The notes: generated by a model not told the origin, from the letters alone. A DNA stretch of 64,000 bases from Ischnura elegans (GCF_921293095.1 NC_060248.1:136412972-136476971); one strand, 5' to 3'. Positions 32,154-44,678 are shown, counted from the first letter of the stretch. Program-made: numbers and translations.

Positions 32154-32663
32154 GTCCTCGTAGGGAACCAGTGTTAAGGCAAACTCTTCGCCACTCAGAG
32201 CTTCCTTGGCCATAGCGTCTGCTATCTCATTCCCGGCTATCCCCTCATGTCCCGGTACCCACAGAAAACGGATATTAAAATCCTTTCTCGTAAGGGTCAG
32301 CAGCAGGGAGTGTATTTCTTGCACGATCGGGTGCACGGGTGAGAAGCCAGAGATGGCTTGTAGTGAGCTCATGGAGTCGGTGCATATGACAAAGGAGCCG
32401 CCGTAGTCACCTAGGGCTTCTAGAGCTGCCCTTAAAGCATAAAGCTGCGCCGTGTAAACACTGCACATCGGGTGTAGCTTCGCACTGATGTTCCCGAGGA
32501 TAGGGGAGGACACTACACATGCACAAGCAGAGTTATCTTTCGAACCGTCAGTGTAAACGGGGGTAAGGTTGGGGTGATTCCATCGGAACATGGCAAACAA
32601 ATGCTGGTACTCCGAGGGAGTTGTGGAAGACTTCAGTTGAGATCGTAAAAGAATATTCACCAC
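32154..32663 (-). pseudogene. I-like LINE ORF2, RNase H
   Basis: RNase H type I with all expected landmarks: VYTDGSKDNSACACV (first Asp), YTAQLYALRAALEAL (Glu), FVICTDSMSSLQAI (Asp) and FLWVPGHEGIAGNEIADAMA (His, Asp). The reading reaches VPYEDL at the TTAA where the piggyBac element sits, and its continuation is found at 26818 and below. Beyond the TTAA the translation is piggyBac end sequence. Confidence 0.92.
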
Positions 32664-33960
32664 TGCAGTGGGAGTGATCCAAGGGGGCCAAGAATGAAAC
32701 AGGATACACTTCGGGCAGCGTGAAATCGCACCCGCAAATAAAATCGTTAAAACGAACGCTTACTGGTCTGGTTGCTCTAGTCCTTCGGTTAAAAACATTT
32801 ATAAAAACGGGTTTAAAAAGTAAACTATAACATGGACGACTCGTCATTGCTAAAATTTTTGAAACGTAGCTACAGAGCAGCCAGGTCCTACGGTAGCATA
32901 GAGGCGGCTCATCTGCGTCGGTATAGATACTAAGGATCGGGCTGGTCCTAAATGCCCCAGTGCATAGTCGTAGACCTGCGTTGTGCACTGAATTAAGTGC
33001 TTTCAAATAAGTCTCGCGACCGGACGCATACACGAATGAGCCGTGGTCTAATTTCGACCGCACCAGTGTGCGGTAAAGTAAAATTAAGGTGGTGCGGTCT
33101 GCTCCCCAAGATACGTGGCTCAAAAACTTGAAAATGTTCAAAGACTTCAAACAGTTTACATTAACAGAATTAATGTGCTCCTTCCAGTTGAGTTTGTGGT
33201 CGAGGGTCATCCCCAGGAAACGGACTGATTCCACAAATGGGAGGTTTCTTCCGCCAAGATGTAACGTGGGATTTACTTGGACGCCCCGAGTGCGAGAAAA
33301 GTGAACGCACTTAGTTTTCTCCAAAGAGAAAAGGAAGCCGTTATTTTGGGTCCACTTGTAAAATTTATTGATGGTGAGCTGCGCCATACGCGATGCATTC
33401 ACCACCCTGGATGACCTGCAGAAAATCGCGAGATCATCCACAAACAGTGACCCTATCACTGGCTCCTGGATGCAGTGAGCTATGTCGTTGATCGCAATAG
33501 CGAACAGCGTCACGCTCAAAACGGAGTCTTGGGGAACTCCGTTGTCAAGAGGGTAAAAATTTGATAAGAACTGTCCCTTCCTCACTTTAAAAACACGGTT
33601 AGTTAAAAAATTTTGTATAAAAATGGGCAAACAGCCTCTAAAACCCCACTCGCGTAATACGCGTAGAATCTTACGTCGCCAGACCCGGTCGTAAGCCTTC
33701 TCTAAGTCGAAGAATACACCGACTACGTGTTGGCGGAGAAGGAAGGCTTCTTAGATGAAATTTTCAATTCTAACCAAGTGGTCCATGGTGGAACGGTTCC
33801 GTCTGAATCCACATTGTATGCTAGAGAGAAGTTTTCGACGCTCCAGCCACCAAATGAGACGTCGATTCACCATTCGCTCCATTAACTTGCACAGGCAGCT
33901 GGTGAGAGAAATCGGCCGGTAAGAATTCGGATCAGCTCGGTCTTTTCCATGTTTTGGGAT
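32548..33960 (-). pseudogene. I-like LINE ORF2, reverse transcriptase
   Basis: RT motifs read leftward: SLVVPIPKHGKD, NSYRPISLTSCLCKLMER, IQCGFRRNRSTMDHLV, then an in-frame TAA near 33750. FFDLEKAYDRVW (first catalytic Asp) and the catalytic box GSLFVDDLAIFC follow. The usual GVPQGSVLS motif reads GVPQDSVLS, a change at a conserved glycine. Later landmarks are KTKCVHFSR, VRFLGMTLDHKLNW and SKLDHGSFVY. A frameshift near 32600 separates it from RNase H. Confidence 0.9.
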
Positions 33961-34007
33961 GGGAACAACGAGGGACTCCCGCCAGGACGGAGGAAAATAC
34001 CAGTGGC

Positions 34008-35475
34008 CTAGAGCTGATTTAAAGTTTCAAGGACTTCCAGCAACGCCGATTCTGATAGATTTCGGAGGAAGGCATTGTGGATCTCGTCGGGTCCTGGGGA
34101 TGTGTCGTGGGAGTCATGGATGGCAGATTTCAGCTCCCAAATGGTAAATGGAACATTGTAATCTGCCGTTGTTTTAGGCTCGTTAAAGGATATAGGAACG
34201 TTCTCGAGCCGTTTCTTAAGGATCATAAAAGAAGCTTCATAGCATTCGTCGCTGCTCACTTTGACGAGTAATTGGCCGAATACGTTCCCTATCGCAGCTG
34301 GAGAAGTGATAACCTTTCCTTCGACTTCTAGGAAGGATATACCTAGATGCTGGCTGCTACCCGATATGCTCCTCACCTTACGCCATACCTGTGCAAGTGG
34401 AGTCCTGTGGTTGAGTCCGGAGACGAAATTCATCCAAGAAGTCCTCTTTGCGTCCTTTATTACCTGACGCACTTTCGCTCTCAGTCGCCAGAAAGCAGAG
34501 AGATTATTTGCTGTAGGATACTTGTTGAAAATTCACAGAGCTTTCTTACGTTTTTTAATGGCTTCTGCGCAGGTTTCATTCCACCATGGCACCGCATTTC
34601 TTGGAAGGATGCTTAGAGATCGTGGTATGCTAATTTTGGCGGCTTGAATAATGCTGGACGTCAAAAGATTTATGTTTGTTACACATTCGTTGTTTTTATC
34701 CCACACGTAGTTAAAATTTGAGTTAAAGCAATGCCAATCAGCTTTCCGGACAGTCCAGCAGCCTGGTCTAATAAAATTGGGGTTAAAACTTTGCTCCCTT
34801 TTCATTAAAAGGGAAAAGTGATCGCTCCCACTAAGGTCCTTATGCACAGAGAGTGTGAGTTTATTGACCAAACTAGTCGATAAAATACACAAGTCAATGG
34901 AGGAGAAATCGCCACTTTAAGAGTTAAAACGGGTTTTCTCGCCATTATTGAGTAAAAATAGGTTAAAATCACTAATAAAACTTGATAAAATACATCCCCT
35001 ACGGTTGCACTGTCCTGGGGTGCTTCCCCATAGACGATCGTGAGTATTAAAATCTCCGAGTAAAATAAAAGGCTGAGGTAGCTGGTGAACAAGGGATTCT
35101 AGATTAAACGGGTGCACCCTCTGGCAGATAAACGTTGCACACCGTTATCACTTCGGGAGCGTGCACCATCACCGCAACTGCTTGAAATGGTATGTTAAGA
35201 TTTATTCGGGAGGTGTAAAGTGCCTTCTGAACAAAAACCACCACTCCACCATGGGCTCCTTGGCCGCTGGTATCGTCCAGTCTTAAAGTGTTAAAATGTT
35301 TTAAATATCCGTTGTCTGTGTCCTTAAAATGCGTTTCCTGCAAACATATACAGGACGGGTTAAAATCTCTGATTAAAATTTCGAGCTCCTCCTTGTGACG
35401 ATAAAAACCGTTACAGTTCCACTGTATGATAAAAGTCATTAAAAATTGATAAAAATAAATTAAATAAATAGACAA
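34008..35475 (-). pseudogene. I-like LINE ORF2, endonuclease and RT approach
   Basis: The likely start is the Met in MTFIIQWNCNG. Endonuclease motifs: IIQWNCNGFYRHKEELEIL, CICLQETHF (catalytic Glu), then LLGDFNTHDRLWGS (Asp/Asn) and SGSDHFSLLM (Asp-His). A frame change lies near 35110. An in-frame TAA at 34917 and a TGA at 34533 interrupt the reading, which carries on as VPWWNETCAEAIKKRK and RQVIKDAKRTSWMNFVSG. It reaches GPDEIHNAFL before a stop and frame change at 34008. The endonuclease nicks the target. Confidence 0.87.
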
Positions 35476-35558
35476 ATTAATTTAAAACTGCCAGAAGTAG
35501 AGCCAACGCTTAATGCGTCTTCTCTCCTTGGCCTTCGCCCAGATAATTTCTGACTCAG

Positions 35559-37433
35559 AAATATACATATTCGTCTTCTTCCATAGACTCTGGTTGGCTT
35601 CGCGTGGGCGAACCAGATGGACCCGGGAACTGAGACTTTCCACGTATGCTTTGCGTGGCCATGGTGGGTGTTGTGGTTGGGTTCTTCTTTGAAGAGCCCT
35701 GACTGGCATCGTTTTTTTCCGGCGGTGTGCCCTTCTTAGTTGCCAGCTTGGTAGCCTTATCCGGCTTGGCTTGCTTTACATTCTTAATCGTATGTTATTC
35801 CTTCTTTTTCTCTTGCGTGTCTGTATTACAGTGAAACCTCGATATAACGACACCCCACGGTGCACTAATAAACACTCGCTATAGCGAATTGTCGCTTTAC
35901 CGGAGGTGGAGCAAATAATAGCCAATATACCTGTTGCGAACAGATATACAGGAACAGGAGTGGTGCTGCGACAGATAAACATCTATCCGATAAACGTAAG
36001 CATAAATCCAGACGAAAGGCGATGTTTTTTTGCATCACTAAATTTCCTTACTCAAATAACGACTAACTATTCAAACAATTTATGAGCGCCGCACTGAATA
36101 AAAATCATGCAAAGCATTGTTTCGTCATCATTATATTTATCGAACGACAGTTTACCGCATACATTTGAGACTGAGCACTCCATTAACTTCATTTCTAACA
36201 GATCGCTAGCAATTACAGAGGTTAAGGAGTCTTGATGAAAGTCTTCCGGCGGTGAAACCCTCGCTATGGCGAGAGCCAACACCAAAAGCGTCTCGTAAAA
36301 ACGAATTTTTTTAACACGCTTATTGTAGGGTAAATTGACGGTGCATCGGCTATCTCTCGTAATAGCGGGGGTGTCGCTATAGCCCGTACTCGCTTTAACG
36401 GGGTTCCACTGTATTATTTTTCTCACTATCTACTATGGCAGCATACAAACGGGAGAACGTAGGCACGATAAGTGTTCTGTATTTCTTTCGGGCTTCATGA
36501 TATGGCAGCTTTTCCACGGTCTTTATCTCCATTATTTTTTTCTCTTCTCTCATCTTGGGGCAATCTCGAGAGTATACCGGATGTGATCCCTTGCAATTGA
36601 CACAGGATGGTTCAGAGGTGCACGCATCACCTTCGTGTTTCTCTTTGCCACAGCGCGGGCAGGTGGCCTTGCCCTCACATCTAGTAGCGATGTGGCCGAA
36701 ACGCTGGCATTGAAAGCACCGCATGGGACTAGGGATGAATGGCCGAACAGAAACAGATTGGTATCCCACATAGACCTTGTCAGGGAGTTTGTCACGACAG
36801 AAAGTAAGGATGACGGATGTGCTGTCCATTCCTCTTTGTCTTAAGACAGCGGCAGTCTATTACACCCTGAGACGCCATCTCACTCTTTATCTCATCTTCA
36901 GAGACGTAGAGCAGGTCATAATGCGAGATGACTCCCCGACATGTATTGAGTATTTGGTGCACCTGGACCTTAACAGGTATTTCGTTAAATTTTGTCATTT
37001 TCAATAGCTTTTCACTTCGTGTTTCGTTGCTGGTTTTAATTAACAGTGATCCATCCCTTAATTTTTTTGCAGATTCTAATTCACCGGGTATCGCTGCCGA
37101 CAGAACTTGTCTTATTAGAAAGGGAGACACCTTTGTCAGGGTCTCACCATCATTTGCACATCTCATAACAAGAAATTTCCGACAAGCGGTAGACTTACTT
37201 TCTCCCCCGCCCACTTCCGGACGGGATCTTTTCGTTGGAGGAAGAAAGTTGTTGTCCATGAACTCAAAACAGAAATTCATCCCCTGGGTTCCCCACCCAC
37301 CACGGAGTCGAACATTCGGGATGCCAGACCGAGATACGGTGAGGTCGCCAGGGCTACCCAAGGGATATAGGAACCTTTGATAGGGGGTCTCTTTTGGGTT
37401 AGAACCTCCAGCGCGGTGGCCCTCCGAACCCAC
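35559..37433 (-). pseudogene. I-like LINE ORF1 (gag-like, three CCHC zinc knuckles)
   Basis: The first frame (36792-37433) covers the N-terminal and RRM-like part (FFPPTKRSRPEVGGG, LLIKTSNETRSEKLLK) and stops after a frameshift at RHPYFLS. The second frame (from 36829) restores the family sequence with VILTFCRDKLPDKV and VRPFIPSPMRCFQC. Three knuckles follow: CFQCQRFGHIATRC, CPRCGKEKHEGDAC and CVNCKGSHPVYSRDC. At 36411 the ORF runs into a Tigger derivative. It resumes at 35826 with a lysine-rich tail (KQAKPDKATK) and ends EEDEYVYF near 35559. ORF1 proteins coat the element RNA. Confidence 0.88.
35829..36411. mobile_element. Internally deleted Tigger (583 bp) in LINE ORF1
   Basis: TA duplications lie at 35827-35828 and 36412-36413. 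The ends are inverted: CAGTGAAACCTCGATATAAC and CTTTAACGGGGTTCCACTG. The left 305 bp match 46514-46818 and the right 274 bp match 54815-55088, the two ends of the long Tigger further on. This copy is therefore a deletion derivative joined near 36133. It has no transposase. Confidence 0.92.
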
Positions 37434-37890
37434 ACGCCTTCGGTTACCCTACGGAGACCCCCATATCTCCAGCACTAACCCGTCCTGGCGTATGCTCGGA
37501 AGGAGCCGCCAAGCTCCCCAGCCACCAGGAGCCGATTGACCGAGCTGGGCTCTTCACGGCCGCCCGTTTTGCGGGGAATCCAGGGCCGAAGTGGGGAATT
37601 GAACTCCGGCCCATACCGGGTTTCCGACGCCCAGCTGGGTGCCGGAGAACTCACCCACCAGGATCCATTTCTCCCCCATGTACGGGTCTCCACACAAGGC
37701 AAACACGTTGGGTGAATCTGGATGCCAGATGTTACCGCTACTCAGAGCAGCAGAGTCACATGCAGTCTGGACATTATCCGAGCAAGCGACGGGGTTTATT
37801 AACGAGGTTGTCTCCTCGGTGGGCTTGGGTCCATGGGGGTGCGGCTCCCCAAAGGAAGAGATCACCCTCTTCCCCCCGTGCGGGGTAAGA
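37434..37890 (-). promoter_or_regulatory. 5' leader of the I-like LINE
   Basis: GC-rich sequence directly upstream of ORF1. LINEs of this group carry an internal promoter at the very 5' end, and the leader is in the right position for it. The exact start is uncertain and no target duplication was identified. Confidence 0.5.
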
Positions 37891-37894
37891 AGAA

Positions 37895-39130
37895 GAGGAA
37901 CATTTAAAAACTTTTCTGATGCTAAATACGCGAATAACATCAGATGCTGAGTTGATATATATTAATTCTGGCTTATACTACAAGTGGACAGCAGATATTT
38001 TCCTGCACACAGATAACCAATGTAAGCAGGGACCTGGAAAAACTGTATGGACCTGACACAGGTAGCTGGCTGGTCCATTCACCCCTCCCTTTCCTCCCCC
38101 AGACAAAGGCAACTAGCAACTCTAATCTCTAATAGAATAATTAACTGTTTTTACTTTCTCATAATATCTCAATGTAAATAGCAAGTTTGTAAAGTACTAA
38201 AAAAGCTAAGAAGATTGATGTAAAACACGAAGCGCTCCAATCATAAATAACGAAACGGTCGAAAGTTATTTTTTAGCCGTTATACTGTATGTTTTGTTTT
38301 AACTTTTGACCATTTTGTTATTCATGATCAAGATGACCTGGACTGCTGCGCCTATTAAGCGACTACCAGTCCAAGGCGTGCAACGCTGCACCACAGCCAG
38401 AGAGCAAAACCAAAGCTCTGAACACTAGAGGTGTTCGCTCTTAACACATTCTAGTATACCTGTAATGATACGGAAATAGAAGAATCTTATTTGCCAAAAT
38501 ATGCATAAATGCGTTGTTGTGTGACATCTCAGAATAGCCAGCTATGCCAAACTACACCTCAGGAACTTAAGCTTACACTTTTGAGAATGGCTAACCTCCC
38601 TCTTCCTCTTTTTAGAAAGCATTCTAGTTTCACCCCTCACTATAATGGCACAATGGAGTCAGTCATTGCTCAAAACTCAAGCCTTGTAAGTCGGAGTGGT
38701 ACACCAGTGGTTCTCTCAGTTGTCACATATCGACAATTGATTAGTCAATAACCATTCACTGATGGAGCACTCACAATGTAGCCGTCAGTGGGAGTCGAAA
38801 CGCCTCACCATCCACGCTTGCCATCACCAGCAGCTCCTCTCCTTCCTGAGACATATGTAATATCTAAAATGTTGGCTATTCTAGATGCATAAATTTATTA
38901 CTTCATATTTGTTCATTGAATTGATTTGCATTTGGAATTTTGAATGGGAATAAACTTTGGGTAAAGACTTAAAATATTTGTGTGTGATTATTCGCTTCCA
39001 GGCAAGGGCCCAATATAAAATACAACCCACATCTTTGGTACGGGCTGTTACAAATGTGTAGTGTTAACTTCACAGAATTACCCGCAGTGCACAGAAGTTC
39101 AAAACTCCAGTCAAGTCCACAAATTTCAAC
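37895..39130. other. Intergenic DNA with one imperfect inverted repeat
   Basis: No coding region recognised. At 38240-38328 ATCATAAATAACGAAACGGT pairs imperfectly with TTTTGTTATTCATGAT (29-bp arms, a few mismatches), the size of a small MITE. Confidence 0.45.
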
Positions 39131-39140
39131 AGAAGGCAAT

Positions 39141-39220
39141 GGGATGCCTTGGAAACTTAACTGGTTAGAGCACTCCACCAGAAATCGAGGAATTAGGGTT
39201 TGAATCCGAGTTGAGGCAAA
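39141..39220 (+). repeat. tRNA-derived SINE head
   Basis: AACTGGTTAGAGCACTCCAC is a good A box and TTAGGGTTTGAATCCGAG a near-consensus B box (GGTTCGAATCC with one change), at the right spacing. The middle (CCAGAAATCGAGG) looks like an anticodon arm. An unrelated A/T-rich body follows, so I call a SINE or tRNA pseudogene rather than a tRNA gene. Confidence 0.6.
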
Positions 39221-39598
39221 TGATTTTTCCATCTGTTGAATTTTGCACATCTCCAAAATTTACTGATATCATTGTCCTCAATAAATTTTATTTCCTGAGA
39301 ACTTGTTGCTGACGGCCAGAAGTTCAAATATTTGTTCTAGGTGGCCAATGGTGTACTGCTAGATGCTCTTCACGTTCCTACGTAGTGCTCAATGGACTTC
39401 TCTAATCAGGGAAGCTGAAAATATGCTACTTATGTACAGCAGACTCCCAATTATTTGGCTGTGGATAATTCGTGTTGCGGATTATTTATGCATGAGTTTC
39501 ACACTCAGATTCTTTCTGCAATTTTTTTTACAAAATAAAATCGGACCCAAAAAAACACGATTATGGCATTTTGCTCCAAGGCTACACCAGGCTTAATA

Positions 39599-42500
39599 CA
39601 GTCGGATCCGGATTTAACGTCTTCGCATTTAACGTTTTTCCGCATTTAGCGTTTATTTTTTTGGGTCCCGATTCATTCCCTATTAGGACAATGTAAAAAT
39701 TATCCGTATTTAGTGTTTCCGCATTTTGCGTTTTTCCGCATTTGTGGTCGTAAAAATTTGTCCCGCTCAAGATTTTTTTGCCCGATTTAATGTTTTTTCA
39801 TGACAGTTCATCCAAATCTTCGAATTTATGCTCATCAACAAGAACAGTCTCATGAAAGTTAACCAAGAGTTGATAGAATTTACTGGGGAACGCTTCTTCA
39901 ACTGCTTTCTTCCGCGAGCGCAGCGCTGCGACCTTCAACTCGCAAGTTGGGTGATTTGTCTTCTCGTAACGTTTCGCTCCCCTTCTGATCCAAACACCAG
40001 GCACTTTTTGTATCAGATCCGATCTAATGGAGCAAAATCATTCCTTAATATCCTCGCTATACTTTATACTACAAGTGGATAGCAGATACCTTATCCTTCA
40101 CTTCTTGAACTTGACTTCGATGATACGTGACGACTGATGACACGAGTTATCCTCAGAGGGCCGCTACAATAATGGTTTTCTCATTATGTTTTCAGTTGAT
40201 GGCTTATGCCCCTTTCAACTCTACTCCCTACGGGCAATCGATTATTAGCCCAATATTTTTTCAGTCGGCTACTTTCTGTTTTCAAAAGAGGAGGCCGAAT
40301 ATCAATTGCGCAGTTCACTAGAAGATTCTTTCTATAATCCATTCCAAGGTCAGTTTCTACGGAGGAACAGCGAAAGAACAGAGGAGGTGTTTCCCCTGTC
40401 ATGGCCGTGAGCGAGAGCATTCTTTCCCTACGAAATAACATCATTTTACATCGTACATCCCTGAGCCAATTTATCGACATGGGGCTGGTTGATATCGCTG
40501 TCGATTCAAAAATATTTATCTGGTGCTAATTAATCTCAAAAGAGAATGACAATCGGAGTTTTGACGAACTATCACGCTCCATGACTCTAAATAAATCGCT
40601 CATGCTGGAAAAAAAATCACCGCATACTAACGGTAAAATAGATGAGCGCGGAAAAATACGAAAATACGGCAGGTATCCCTTGGTGGTTGACTTCGATTTC
40701 ATAACCCTGATGAAATTGCCTAACTGCAGAGGCACTGACAATTTTTCGGATGAAATCCAGTTCTGTTTAAGATTAAACCTTTTCACTTAACTTAAAGGTT
40801 AGCTAATCGTTATTCAAGGTCCAACCAAATTTTATTACAAGCTGCCGAGAAACAAGGCGAGTCAGAGTCAAGGTGATCAGCCCGCCGCGTAAGCAACTTC
40901 TCCCGGCTCCATTCGACCTGCATAAGGCCGCGGATATATGACAACGCATCTGGTGTTATCATCGAGTTGAATCACCATCGAATTGTACGCATACTAGAAA
41001 TAAGATTCTCCTTTTTTGGATGACCTCGAAATCCAAAATGTGCGCATAGGAGGCTTTTTAAAGGCACATAAATCCCTTGTTTTGCCGAGGCAACAGAAAA
41101 CGTTAAGTTGGCAAAATTCCAGAAAACCTCCCTACTAGATATTCGGTAGTTGAGAATTCGGGATTAGCGTCTTCTGCTGTCCCTTTATTTCACTCATTCC
41201 TCATGATTTTTCGAGTACCTACTTAAGCCCGTATGACACTTCCCAATTTATTGGCCAATCCATTGGATATTGGATTGTGGACCCACTGACACACACCAAT
41301 TTCTAGCCCAATCTCCGTTTCACAATATAGGGCACAATTTCTTGGCCAATCTAGATTTTAGAACGGGTTCTATTTTCTCAAGGCAAATCTCCAATCAGAA
41401 CTCAGTCTTATCGACTCCTAGTGGCCAAATCTAGAAGCTCGTTGCAAAACATTTCACCTCGGAATTTTAATATCATATACAAAAACTTAAGAAGCATAGC
41501 AATCCATGGAATAGCTCAAATAATTAATATGTACTTTGAGAGAACATAAATTCACAAACATCAACTGTCTAAAGTGGGTAATTCGGAAATAACATTTCGG
41601 ATATTTAATGAATAAAAACGTCGTGATTCTCCTCGATTGCGTCTATATTTTGTTTAAATTACAATTATTAAACTATTTTTCATGATTTGAGCGCTAAAGT
41701 TTCGGGTGAAAGTCCCAATTGATGACACAATCTCTGTTTATTCGATGAACATATTCCAGCCAAAACGAGCTACTACGTTATCTTGGCTCACCTATGAGAT
41801 CACAATATTTCCTATCTCTCATCATTCAAGGAACTCACCCGAATGAAATTTCGAGCAATTCGAGAATATCTTTGCAGCCCCTCGAAATAGTTATTAAATT
41901 TACAATTATTATGCCACCTCCCATTCTGTAGCTCATTGGCAATCAATCTGCGTCTTGAGATGCTCTTTTGTCATTTTGTGTTATGTGGCGTTCTCTAGTG
42001 GGGTATTAGAACACTATAACGGCCAATATTGGTGTAAATATTGGTACGTGTCATCATACGATGCCTAAAGCCCAATATTTTAACCAATATTGCACGCCGA
42101 TATATTGGCCAATAAATTGGCAAGTGTCATATGGGCTTTACACCTTTTCTTATTATATTAGAAATGCTATAGTCACCTACATGTCACTTATACAGAAAAA
42201 ATTCTAAATTTCATCGAGACCACTGAAATATGCATAAAAATGGAATCACTAATGCCCATAATAATAATCTGTGTGGGACTGCTTTTAAGTTGATATTTAT
42301 TAGAATTCTCTTAAAGTATTTCATTAAAACAATTGTCATCCTCTCATTACTTATTTTTACTACCCATTTTTTTAGCTGATTCCTGAAAAGTATTATCCAA
42401 CCTTCATAGGGCAGAGAACATTTCATTAAAGAATTTTTTGCTGCATTCAGCACCTTTTAGTTACTTAGAATAATATTTTTTATTCATAAAAAGCCATTCC

Positions 42501-42615
42501 AATCATTACAGACCCTAAAACCTGAAAAAAATGGCAGGTCCTCATTTAATGTTTTTCCTCATTTAGTGTTTTAAATTTTGTCCCCCCTGAAAAACCTTAA
42601 ATCAGGATTCTACTG
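39599..42615. mobile_element. Inner Tigger-like element
   Basis: TA duplications at 39597-39598 and 42616-42617. The ends are inverted: CAGTCGGATCCGGATTTAAC and CTTAAATCAGGATTCTACTG. Repeated ATTTAACG/ATTTAGCG phrases follow the left end. Minus-strand frames at 39798-40004 and 40526-40786 are not recognisable transposase. It contains the Harbinger-like element at 41226-42137. Confidence 0.75.
41226..42137. mobile_element. PIF/Harbinger-like non-autonomous element (912 bp)
   Basis: TTA flanks both ends (41223-41225 and 42138-42140). The inverted repeat begins AGCCCGTATGACACTT and ends AAGTGTCATATGGGCT, continuing into the AATTTATTGGCC/GGCCAATAAATT motif, which recurs several times inside. 3-bp TTA duplications are typical of PIF/Harbinger. 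No coding region. Confidence 0.85.
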
Positions 42616-42705
42616 TATTACCATTAGAACTCCCTTTGTCAAACACAATTATTTTATTTAGTTGCTGACATGGAATGTTTCAAGATTATTTGGATGTCTG
42701 CTCTA

Positions 42706-43510
42706 GCATTGCCCACAGTGGGAAAAAACTCTTGAATAATTTTAGAGGATTCTTCAATGGTTAACCAATCGTAAATTAAGAAAAATGTTATCTTCGATCG
42801 TTAAATGTATGTTTCAAATCGCAAATGCACATTTATTGCAGTGGCCTTGCAAGCGGTTGAATACAGGCCACGGGAATTGGATATTTTATCTCACTCTGGC
42901 CTTTATAAGTCGTGACGAGTCAATGTCAAATTGGAGAGAGGAAGGGAACAGTAGAAGTAAAGATAGCAGGTGCAGTGGAAGCCGAGACAAATGAAATAGA
43001 GATTGCATGAGTCACAGCCAGGCACTCGCCCGCATAGAATTTGCCATAAGCCCTGGTATCCTAGACCTGGCATATGGTTGGCATGGTCACATGGCAGTCG
43101 CATTCATGGGAGCTCCGTGCTCCCATTTTCCAAGCATTGCAGAGCTCAATCGCTTTCAGTGATCACGGATCCACATACCGCAGCAGTTGCATACCGGGTA
43201 ACAAGTACGATACACAACTTTGTGGCACGGTGCCCAACAGTGTAGTTTCCAATGTCACACAGTGGTTTTGAGTCATTCATGCAAACCACTTTACTGAATC
43301 TGTGATTGTGCCACCATGCATCGCGCAGCCACGGATGCGTGGTTTTCAAAAACATGTTTCATATTATATGGGGCATTGGGAATACTAGAACTCACGTATC
43401 GCCACTAAAAAGATTGCAGTCGGGGGAATAAAGCTCTCAGTCAATCCAGGAAGCAATCCAAAATAACAGACTAAGTGCATGAATAGTAAAACATTGTTTG
43501 ATTTACGTGA
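42706..43510. other. Unassigned DNA
   Basis: No supported gene or repeat end. Confidence 0.35.
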
Positions 43511-43514
43511 ATTT

Positions 43515-44542
43515 TTTTTCTGTTTCATTTTCCCTGTCTATCTGGTGTACCTCAGGGTAGTCATCTAGGACCTTTACTATTTTGTCTTTTTATAAATGAT
43601 ATTCATAATATATTCGATGACGTTAACTTCTTGCTCTTTGCTGATGACTTAAAGATTTATAAGCATATTGCTTCCCTGCAGGATTCTCTTGTGCTACAGA
43701 AAAACATTGACCAACTAGTGCAGTGGGCTGATGCAAATGAGTTATCACTCAATGTACCAAAATGTAGTGTAATGACTTTCCATCACTCTTGCACGCCCTA
43801 CTTTCATGAGTATACCATTAATTCCACTGTATTAGGTAGACCTACTGCTGTCTGCGATTTAGGTGTTTGGTTTGACAGCCAGCTCTCATTCAAGGTACAT
43901 CTAGACCGAACTGTCTGCGATGCCCTAAAGAATTTAGGTTTCATAAAGAGAACCTGTCTAAAATTTAACAATCTTCATGCTTTAAGGACTATTTATATAG
44001 CTCTGGTACGCTCAAAATTAGAATACTCTATTGTAAACTGGTCACCTTATTATAGTACAGACTCAATACGGCTTGAACGTGTCCAAAACAAATTTCTCAA
44101 ATTTATTAATTTCAAATTAGGAATACCTCATTCTGATTACAATACTTCATATCTTCTATCCCTTTTAAATCTGAAATCCTTATCTGACAGGCGTTCCTCC
44201 ATTGATGCCCTATTCCTTTACAAAATTATTAATTCTTATATTGACTGTTCCTTTCTTCTTTCTTTAGTAAATTTTAACGCACCCCGGCATAATTCCAGAA
44301 ATCCGCACCCATTTGTTATTAACTACCATAGAACAAATTATGCCTTTAACTCCCCGCTATCTAGAATGATGAGGAATTTAAAAGACTCGGTCAAAGTTAC
44401 GATTTCTCTATGTCCTTTTCCAGATTCAAATGTCACCTGTGGCAAAGATGAACTTATTTACTGGAGAACATGTTTATACTTTAAATTTTATTTTGTTGTA
44501 TCTCTCTACATGTTTTATTCATTGATGTGCAATTCTGTATAG
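43515..44542 (+). pseudogene. 5'-truncated LINE reverse transcriptase (CR1/Jockey group)
   Basis: An open plus-strand frame begins in the middle of RT: CLSGVPQGSHLGPLLF, INDIHNIFDDVNFLLFADDL (catalytic FADD), NELSLNVPKCSVMTF, then DLGVWFDSQLSFKVHL, ALVRSKLEYSIVNWSPY and QNKFLKFI. The frame stays open to a natural-looking stop at 44542. Endonuclease and the first half of RT are absent, the usual outcome of incomplete reverse transcription. The upstream junction is near 43510. No stops interrupt the remaining 340 codons, so the insertion is fairly young. Confidence 0.92.
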
Positions 44543-44678
44543 ATTTTTTTTTCTTCTTTTTCTGGGTTTATTGCATGTGTGTTCAGTATTTTGTATTGTT
44601 TATCATATGTAAAACTATATGTAAGAATATGGTTAATGGGTTATCCCGTAAATAAATGAATTGAATTGAATTGAATTT
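44543..44678 (+). repeat. 3' UTR and tail of the truncated LINE
   Basis: A T-rich 3' UTR with AATAAA at 44651 ends in a TTGAA pentamer repeat (44661-44678). Short tandem tails of this kind mark the 3' ends of several LINE clades. Confidence 0.8.

Larger units (their letters stand above)
26286..37890 (-). mobile_element. I-like LINE with RNase H, split by piggyBac and Tigger insertions
   Basis: The minus strand encodes a gag-like ORF1 with three CCHC knuckles, then an ORF2 with APE endonuclease, RT, RNase H and a cysteine-rich tail, the I-clade layout. The 3' end is a short TAC-type repeat (26286-26298). A GC-rich leader begins near 37890 (approximate). Inserted in it are a piggyBac-like element at 26823-32149 and a Tigger derivative at 35829-36411. 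Without them it is about 5.7 kb, the usual full length. Several stops and frameshifts show it is dead. Confidence 0.9.
39437..42703. mobile_element. Outer Tigger-like element of a three-layer nest
   Basis: TA at 39435-39436, then CAGCAGACTCCCAATTAT. The right end reads GATTATTTGGATGTCTGCTC with TA at 42704. The inverted ends agree apart from a few bases. Nearly all of its interior is a second Tigger-like element. No transposase was recognised. Confidence 0.7.

Noticed and set aside
39141..39220. Functional tRNA gene
   Set aside because: Good promoter boxes, but the cloverleaf does not close cleanly and a non-tRNA body follows.
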